From positions 1 through 47,337 of the forward strand of contig JAQGPA010000119.1 in assembly GCA_028293325.1 (NCBI GenBank): 47,337 bases of DNA, given 5' to 3'. The DNA is from Pedosphaera sp. Its GTDB lineage: Bacteria; Verrucomicrobiota; Verrucomicrobiia; Limisphaerales; Pedosphaeraceae. The notes under the pieces were generated by a model. It ran no database searches and had not been told where the DNA came from. It saw only the letters and a program-made list of their open reading frames with translations. Of this stretch, positions 42,229 through 47,337 are shown in pieces. The translations under genes were made by a program, and so were the position numbers. The first letter of the stretch is position 1; every line of letters begins with the position of its first letter.

Positions 42229-43689
42229 ATGCAGCATTATCCAAAACATTACTGCGGTGTCTTCGGCATTTACGGGCATCCGAATGCCGCGCAACTGACG
42301 TACTACGGCCTGTATGCGCTGCAACATCGCGGACAGGAAAGCGCGGGCATCGTCACCTGCGACGAGCGCCGGTTTCACGAGCATCGTGGCATGGGGCTGG
42401 TTTCGCAAATTTTCAGCGGCCAGGCGCTGCAACATCTGACCGGGTCGATGGCCATCGGCCACACGCGCTATTCCACGACCGGTTCCTCGCACATCCGCAA
42501 CGCGCAGCCGTTGACGGGGAACTGCCGGCGGGGGCAGATCGCGATTGCCCATAACGGGAACCTGACGAATGCCGCAACAGTCCGCGATCAACTGGAAGCC
42601 AAGGGGCTGATGTTCCAGACCTCGGTGGACAGCGAGATTATTTTGAATTTGCTCGCGCAACCGACACTGGGCGGGCACGAAAACAATCTGGTGGAAACCG
42701 TCCGGCGCATTGAAGGGGCGTATTCCCTGGCCATCATGACCGAGCAGGAATTGATTGGCGTGCGGGATCCGCATGGTTTCCGGCCGCTCTCCATCGGCAA
42801 GGTCGATGGGGCGTATGTGCTGGCCAGCGAAACGTGCGCGTTTGACTTGATTCATGCCGAGTTTATCCGGGACGTGGAACCGGGCGAGATCGTGATCATC
42901 GACAAAAAAGGATTGCGGAGCATCCAGGCCTTTCCCGAGCACACGCGGCGGGCGTTTTGCATTTTTGAGTATGTTTATTTTGCGCGGCCCGACAGCACCA
43001 TTGCGGATCGGAACGTGTATAAGGTGCGCGTGGAGATGGGCCGCGAACTGGCGCGCGAACATCCCATTGAAGCCGACCTCGTGATCCCGGTGCCGGACAG
43101 CGGCAATTGCGCGGCGCTGGGTTATTCGCTGGAATCGAAGATTCCGTATGAGATGGCCTTTGTGCGAAACCATTATGTGGGCCGGAGCTTTTTGCAGCCG
43201 TCGCAGTTGATTCGCGATTTCGATGTGCGGGTGAAGCTCAACTTGATTAACGAGTTGGTGGAAGGCAAGCGGGTCATTGTGGTGGACGATTCGATTGTGC
43301 GAGGCACGACGAGCAAATCGCGGGTGAACAATTTGAAGGAAGCGGGGGCGAAGGAAGTGCATGTGATGGTCAGTTGCCCGCCGCACATGAACCCATGCGT
43401 GTATGGGATTGATTTTCCCGATCGCAGCAAGCTGATGGCCGCCAATCACAGCCTGGAGGAGATCCGGCGCTATCTGAATGCGGATTCACTTTCCTATCTG
43501 TCCAAAGAAGGACTGGTAAAAGCGACCGGTCTGCCAAAAAGCAGTTTTTGCATGGCGTGTTACGACGGTAATTATCCGGTGGCGTATGATCCGTTGGTGG
43601 ACAAGCACATCATGGAACGGCGGGGCGTCAACGGGCATGGTTTGGGCGAAGAACTGGTCAGGGAAGAACTGCAGGTAAAACTGCTTTGA
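42229..43689 (+). CDS. purF: Amidophosphoribosyltransferase (Fe-S type)
   Basis: A 486-residue enzyme that starts purine synthesis by making phosphoribosylamine. An 8-residue propeptide precedes Cys9, which becomes the N-terminal nucleophile of the glutaminase domain (CGVFGIYGHPNAAQLTYYGLYALQHRGQESAG). The PRPP-binding loop is at residues 349-361 (VIVVDDSIVRGTT). Cysteines in AFCIFEY, VSCPPHMNPC and SFCMACYDGNYP match the 4Fe-4S ligands of Bacillus-type PurF, so the enzyme is oxygen-sensitive and needs propeptide processing. It is the last gene of the pur run. Confidence 0.97.
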   Translation: MQHYPKHYCGVFGIYGHPNAAQLTYYGLYALQHRGQESAGIVTCDERRFHEHRGMGLVSQIFSGQALQHLTGSMAIGHTRYSTTGSSHIRNAQPLTGNCRRGQIAIAHNGNLTNAATVRDQLEAKGLMFQTSVDSEIILNLLAQPTLGGHENNLVETVRRIEGAYSLAIMTEQELIGVRDPHGFRPLSIGKVDGAYVLASETCAFDLIHAEFIRDVEPGEIVIIDKKGLRSIQAFPEHTRRAFCIFEYVYFARPDSTIADRNVYKVRVEMGRELAREHPIEADLVIPVPDSGNCAALGYSLESKIPYEMAFVRNHYVGRSFLQPSQLIRDFDVRVKLNLINELVEGKRVIVVDDSIVRGTTSKSRVNNLKEAGAKEVHVMVSCPPHMNPCVYGIDFPDRSKLMAANHSLEEIRRYLNADSLSYLSKEGLVKATGLPKSSFCMACYDGNYPVAYDPLVDKHIMERRGVNGHGLGEELVREELQVKLL

Positions 43690-43820
43690 GGCGCAGGCGT
43701 TTCCGTCGGCGCAGATAAATGCCGGCGGCCGGGAGTATCGAAACACCCACTTGCGGAGCGGGGTGGGGCGTTGTAATTAGGTTACCATGGTCACCGGAGG
43801 ATTTATCCGACAGAACCGCC

Positions 43821-45569
43821 ATGGAAATCAGCACCATAGGCCGGCCGCGTAATGTAGGTTGGGCGCGCGCGGCGGCGTTGATTTACGGCGACTGGGGCAC
43901 CAGCAAGGCATACGTCATCGGGTTGGCGTTGTTTTCCGTTGGTTTTGCCGCGCTGCCGCACTTGCTGGCAGTCTGCGCGGTGACCGGATTGGTGGGGGTT
44001 AATTACATCTGGATCTGCAAACACTTTCCGTATGGCGGCGGTGTTTACACGGCGGCCGGATTGCACTCACGAAGGCTGGCGATGATTGGGGGATTGTTGT
44101 TGCTGGCTGATTACATCGTCACGGCTTCACTGAGTTGCCTGGATGCGTTTCACTATCTGGGCTTTGATCAATCGGACGCAAAAAAGTGGGCCATCACGGC
44201 AATCTTCATCATCGGGGCGGTCAATTTTCTGGGGCCAAAACATTCGGGCGGCGTTGCGGTGTGGCTCGCAGTACCGACTGTAATCACCGTCATTGCCCTT
44301 ATTGCGAGTGGCACGCCGCATTTGCGCCAATTTCATGCCGTGCCGCCGAGCGGCGGATTGCTGCACAACTGGATTGCGTTTACGGGCATGATTCTGGCTT
44401 TATCCGGCGTGGAAGCGGCGGCGAGCAGCACGGGTGTGTTGTGCCTGGATCCCAGAGCAACGGAAGGACAGCCTTCGGTCTATCGCACGGCGCGGCGCGC
44501 CATCCTGGTGGTGATGATTGAAGTGGTCCTGGGCACGGCGTTCCTGAGCGTGCTGGCCATGTGTCTGCCGGAGGAGGCGGTGCGGCATGAAAATGATTTG
44601 CTGCGTTTCATGGGGGAAGTTTTTGTCAGTCCCAAATTTGGCCTGGTGGTGGGCTGGGTATTTGGAGTGCTGCTGCTGTCAGCGGTCAACACCGCCATTA
44701 CCGGCATGGTCTCGTTGCTCTATGTGATGGCGCATGACCACGAGATTCCCAGACCCTTTGCCGACCTTAATAATTTTGGCGTGCCCTGGGTATGCCTGAT
44801 GACGGCAACCATTCTGCCGGTGATTGTGCTGAATGTGGATGATTCCGTGGCCGGCCTGGCGTCGTTGTATGCCATCGGCGTGGTGGGGGCGATTGTCATC
44901 AATATTGGTTCCTGCGCCTTTGCGCCGCGACTGGGCCTGGCCCGGTATGAAAAAGTCACCATGCGGGTGACCTTTATCATTTTGAGCGCGATCTGGATCA
45001 CGATTGCGTTGACCAAAATACACGCGCTCCTGTTCGTCATCGTGATTTTGGCCTTGGGATTGGGCGTGCGCGAACTCACCCGGATGCGACCGGCGCGGGT
45101 GACGCCGTTGCTGCCACCACCGTCACCCGCCGCCGCGGCTGAAGCAGGCTCACGCACCGGCGCGCCGTTTTTGGGGGAAAATATTCTGGCGGCAACCCGC
45201 GGGTGGACCCCGGCGCTGGAGTTTGCATTGGAGGAGAGCAAGTTGAGGAATGCTGAATTGTATGTGCTGTATGTCCGCGAGGAGGCCGTCCAGATTGATC
45301 GCCGGCCGGATTGGCGCCAGGATGCCGCGGCGCAGGCGTTGTTCAGCCGGATTTTGGCCGAAGCCAGGAACGGAAAAATTCATCCGCTCTACAGCACCAG
45401 CAATTCACCGGCGGACACCATCATCGACATCGCGGCGACGTTCGGGGTGGACACGGTGATCCTGGGCGGCAGCCGGCGGGCGACACTGGTGAATATGTTA
45501 AAGGGAAATGTGGTGGCCCAAGTGGCGGCCAATTTGCCGGAGTCCATGCACCTGATCGTGATTGGGTGA
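43821..45569 (+). CDS. APC-type permease fused to a USP-like domain
   Basis: A 582-residue protein. Residues about 25-430 hold roughly twelve transmembrane segments of an amino acid/polyamine/organocation (APC) carrier (GDWGTSKAYVIGLALFSVGFAALP, YGGGVYTAAGLHSRRLAMIGGLLLLADYIV, SGVEAAASSTGVLCLDPRA). A Pro/Ala linker leads to a C-terminal universal-stress-protein-like domain (ALEFALEESKLRNAELYVLYVREEAV, TIIDIAATFGVDTVILGGSRRATLVNMLKGNVVAQVAANLPESMHLIVIG), whose G-x2-G-x9-G(S/T) nucleotide motif is partly kept. The USP part may regulate transport with ATP. The substrate is unknown. ATG 43821; GGAGGA lies about 21 bases upstream, further than usual. Confidence 0.85.
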   Translation: MEISTIGRPRNVGWARAAALIYGDWGTSKAYVIGLALFSVGFAALPHLLAVCAVTGLVGVNYIWICKHFPYGGGVYTAAGLHSRRLAMIGGLLLLADYIVTASLSCLDAFHYLGFDQSDAKKWAITAIFIIGAVNFLGPKHSGGVAVWLAVPTVITVIALIASGTPHLRQFHAVPPSGGLLHNWIAFTGMILALSGVEAAASSTGVLCLDPRATEGQPSVYRTARRAILVVMIEVVLGTAFLSVLAMCLPEEAVRHENDLLRFMGEVFVSPKFGLVVGWVFGVLLLSAVNTAITGMVSLLYVMAHDHEIPRPFADLNNFGVPWVCLMTATILPVIVLNVDDSVAGLASLYAIGVVGAIVINIGSCAFAPRLGLARYEKVTMRVTFIILSAIWITIALTKIHALLFVIVILALGLGVRELTRMRPARVTPLLPPPSPAAAAEAGSRTGAPFLGENILAATRGWTPALEFALEESKLRNAELYVLYVREEAVQIDRRPDWRQDAAAQALFSRILAEARNGKIHPLYSTSNSPADTIIDIAATFGVDTVILGGSRRATLVNMLKGNVVAQVAANLPESMHLIVIG

Positions 45570-45584
45570 ACGCAGAAACTTGCG

Positions 45585-46091
45585 TTACGGCGCGGCGGGA
45601 ACGGAACTGGTGGCTGGCGCGGCGACCGGCGGCAGCGCGTTGGTGCCGTCAGAGTGGCGACGGCGCTCCGACGCGGAACCCTCCTCAGCCTTCTCGGACT
45701 TTTCCGTTTTTTTAGCGGGGCGCGCCTTCAGGAGTTCGTCAAATTTGACGCGTTGTTCCGGCGTCAATTGATCGCGGATATCGTCATTGACCTTTTGAAT
45801 CTCCTGATTCATTTGCGGGATGATCGGTTTCCAGAGCGAGCGGGTGCGGTCCTGGCTGTCCGTGATGATTTTCTCGATGTGCTCGTGCTGCTCCTTGCTC
45901 AGGTTCAGATCATGCTCCATACGGTGAAGCAATTCCTTGGCATGCGCGTACCAGGGCGTGCTGGTCTGAATCTTGGTGGAGGGGTTGGCCTTGGCCTTGA
46001 CGTGGATGGCGTTGCTGACGAGGAAGCCGCCGGTAAAGACACCGGCGCCAAAAATAACCAGCGTGGTAAGGATGACTTTCCAGGCGTTCAC
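45585..46091 (-). CDS. Periplasmic CnrX/Spy-like sensor or chaperone protein
   Basis: A 168-residue membrane-anchored periplasmic protein: one N-terminal helix (VILTTLVIFGAGVFTGGFLV), then a helical hairpin with HAKELLHRMEHDLNLSKEQHEHIEKII and PIIPQMNQEIQKVNDDIRDQLTPEQRVKFDELL. The LSKEQ...LTPEQ pattern is that of CpxP/Spy/CnrX-type proteins. The C-terminal 45 residues are low-complexity. The start is a GTG overlapping the upstream stop (GTGA), so it is coupled to the probable anti-sigma gene, matching the CnrYXH layout. Confidence 0.82.
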   Translation of the reverse strand: MNAWKVILTTLVIFGAGVFTGGFLVSNAIHVKAKANPSTKIQTSTPWYAHAKELLHRMEHDLNLSKEQHEHIEKIITDSQDRTRSLWKPIIPQMNQEIQKVNDDIRDQLTPEQRVKFDELLKARPAKKTEKSEKAEEGSASERRRHSDGTNALPPVAAPATSSVPAAP

Positions 46092-46402
46092 CGGGAGTCT
46101 CCGGCAAAATCCGCGCCGGCGTTGTCCACTGCCGCAAACAAGGTCTTTTCGACATCCTGGGACAAAGTCTCAGAATTATTGGCGGGAACAAAGACGGACC
46201 AGGCGGACATGAGCAACATGGCGGCAACGGAAAACATGGCGGCGCGGGCGAGGCCGCGTTCCCAGAATCCCCGCAGGTCGAGCGTGGGCCGGCCGGTGAG
46301 GCGGGCGAGGATTCGCTTTTCAAAAGCGTAGGGCACGGTGTCAGCGGGCGGGTTGGCCCGCGCGACCGCGATCAGTTTTCGTTGTAGTTCCAAAAGGTTC
46401 AT
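46088..46402 (-). CDS. Probable anti-sigma factor with single membrane helix
   Basis: A 104-residue protein with a cytoplasmic N-part (LLELQRKLIAVARANPPADTVPYAFEKRILARL), one transmembrane helix (AAMFSVAAMLLMSAWSVFV) and a short periplasmic tail. Lying 39 bases after the ECF sigma gene and overlapping the sensor-like gene, it is best explained as an anti-sigma factor of CnrY type. It has no zinc HxxxCxxC motif, so it is not a ZAS-type anti-sigma factor. Confidence 0.7.
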   Translation of the reverse strand: MNLLELQRKLIAVARANPPADTVPYAFEKRILARLTGRPTLDLRGFWERGLARAAMFSVAAMLLMSAWSVFVPANNSETLSQDVEKTLFAAVDNAGADFAGDSR

Positions 46403-46441
46403 AGGCCTTCAATGGTAGAGACGCCCGGAGGCGGACGGCGG

Positions 46442-47017
46442 TTACAAATACTTATGTTGAGCGAGTTTTGCCAGACACTTTTTCATTTCGGCGCGGGCGC
46501 GAAAAGCCCGTACTTTTACGAGGGGAACGGACCATCCGGTCAATTCCGCGATTTCCTTGACCGACCGCTCCTCGATTTCGAGCAGGGTAATGACGAGGCG
46601 GGCGGGGGGTGAGAGATGTTCGAGCAGGCGCTCCACGAGTTGCCGGGCGGCGGAGGCATGATCCCCGGCCTCATTGGGATGGGTCACGCAGCGATCCAGC
46701 CAATCCGCTTCCGGTTCGGTGAGTTGCGAGAAGGCCGTTTCGCGGTTGCGCTGGTGGCCGCGAAGGAAGTCGTAACAAGTACGGACCGTGAGGCGCATGA
46801 GCCAGTGTTCAAAGGGGGCATCGCCGCGGAAGCTGGCGAGTTTGTTGAAGGATTTGAGCCAGATTTCCTGGACGATGTCTTCAATTTCGCTTTCCCGGCG
46901 GGCATAGCGGCGGGCGGTGGCAAAAACGCGCGGGGAATATTTTACAACCAATGGCTCGAAGCTGGCCGCGTCGCCTTGCAATACGGCGGCAATGAGTTCC
47001 GCATCGGTTCGTTCCAT
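46442..47017 (-). CDS. ECF-type RNA polymerase sigma factor
   Basis: A 191-residue sigma-70 family factor with region 2 (EPLVVKYSPRVFATARRYARRESEIEDIVQEIWLKSFNKLASFRG, FEHWLMRLTVRTCYDFLR) and region 4 (LEHLSPPARLVITLLEIEERSVKEIAELTGWSVPLVKVRAFRARAEMKKCL). No region 1 or 3. It heads a three-gene unit with a single-helix membrane protein and a CnrX/Spy-like protein, as in CnrH-type metal-stress systems. ATG 47017. Confidence 0.93.
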   Translation of the reverse strand: MERTDAELIAAVLQGDAASFEPLVVKYSPRVFATARRYARRESEIEDIVQEIWLKSFNKLASFRGDAPFEHWLMRLTVRTCYDFLRGHQRNRETAFSQLTEPEADWLDRCVTHPNEAGDHASAARQLVERLLEHLSPPARLVITLLEIEERSVKEIAELTGWSVPLVKVRAFRARAEMKKCLAKLAQHKYL

Positions 47018-47337
47018 TTACCTCTGGACTATGCCAGAGGAGCGGCGGGGACAGAAGTTAAAAGCCGCAGGGTGCCGCAGGGCGCTGAAGGGCTCAAAGT
47101 GAGGGCCGGATCGGCGGCGGCACCTTGGGGTGATGAACGGCGGGCGGGAGGGGAAGTTTTTGATGGCTGGCCAGCAGAGAACGCAAAGCCCGACGGGAGC
47201 GAAGCGTTTCGGAGGTTGAGAGCGGTGGCCGGTCAGGGATCGGCTTAGTGGTGGCGTCGTGGCCGAACAGCAACTCATGGCGGCGCTGCGAATAATAGTA
47301 ATCAAAAAGGGCCGTAATGTTCATGGACCAATCAGGT
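47018..47337. other. Window end, no supported gene
   Basis: About 320 bases upstream of the ECF sigma gene. A minus-strand frame from 47324 begins MNITALFDYYYSQRRHELLFG, which is plausible for a protein N-terminus, but it then runs into low-complexity translation (RSRRALRSLL, PPAVHHPKVPPP). It may be a fragment or repeat remnant; I do not annotate it as a gene. Confidence 0.35.

Noticed and set aside
45569..45586. AACGCA-GAAACT-TGCGTT hairpin between convergent genes as terminator
   Set aside because: Only a 6-bp stem and no T-run, so a terminator call is not supported.
1..47337. CRISPR array, tRNA, rRNA or prophage
   Set aside because: No regularly spaced repeats, no cloverleaf or rRNA segment and no phage structural genes were seen on reading through.

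Overview
The window is a stretch of bacterial chromosome, about 57-60% GC by eye and densely coded on both strands. It most resembles a member of the Verrucomicrobiota (Pedosphaera/Limisphaerales-like). The evidence is a pseudopilin of the type these bacteria make in large numbers, many secreted polysaccharide-active and carboxypeptidase-regulatory-like proteins, a C-terminal repeat found often in secreted verrucomicrobial proteins, and short dispersed hairpin repeats of a kind common in these genomes. This placement comes from recognising protein and repeat styles; no marker gene such as rRNA is present. No rRNA, tRNA, CRISPR array or prophage was seen.

Layout. 1-1060: the 5' part of dprA (minus strand, cut by the window edge). 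1290-4703: a small lipoprotein, a secreted GH16 glycoside hydrolase with a good terminator, and a double-parvulin peptidyl-prolyl isomerase. 4783-10761 (all minus): a copper P-type ATPase, a Ppx/GppA phosphatase, a ROK sugar kinase and two overlapping thymidylate-kinase paralogues, one with an altered Walker A lysine. 10889-17405: secreted polysaccharide-related proteins (heparinase II/III-like lyase, a 982-residue protein with about seven CarboxypepD_reg-like repeats, a lyase-like jelly-roll protein). 17718-23189: polyphosphate kinase, a site-2 protease homologue, trpE, a membrane protein and hisI. 23306-24151: a 13-bp-arm palindrome followed by a ribbon-helix-helix protein, a 27-codon ORF and an XRE regulator, resembling an antitoxin-type locus with no visible toxin.

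24226-28870 (all minus): a lipoprotein, a pseudopilin, an unidentified gene, then an accessory island of about 1.3 kb with integron-cassette features. Three small genes (one broken by an in-frame stop) each have GTTRRRY-like and RYYYAAC-like boxes close to their ends, with no integrase in the window. Two diverged 165-173 bp direct repeats with covarying hairpins also lie here. A DUF486 membrane protein and hisF follow. 29226-33121 (plus): a glycine-zipper protein and an envelope lipoprotein cluster (LpoB-like, COG3014-like, YcfL-like and an unknown exported protein). 33140-38512 (minus): a glycosyltransferase, then a TPR lipoprotein, a DUF4331 protein and a HupE/UreJ-like membrane protein that probably form one system of unknown function.

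38726-43689 (plus): a compact purine operon purS-purQ-purL-(58-residue membrane protein)-purF; the small membrane protein is easily missed. 43821-45569: an APC permease fused to a universal-stress-protein-like domain. 45585-47017 (minus): an ECF sigma factor, a one-helix membrane protein that is probably its anti-sigma factor, and a CnrX/Spy-like periplasmic protein, forming a likely envelope- or metal-stress regulon. The most unusual parts are the cassette island with its repeats, the paired thymidylate kinases, the TPR-DUF4331-HupE cluster and the small protein inside the purine operon.
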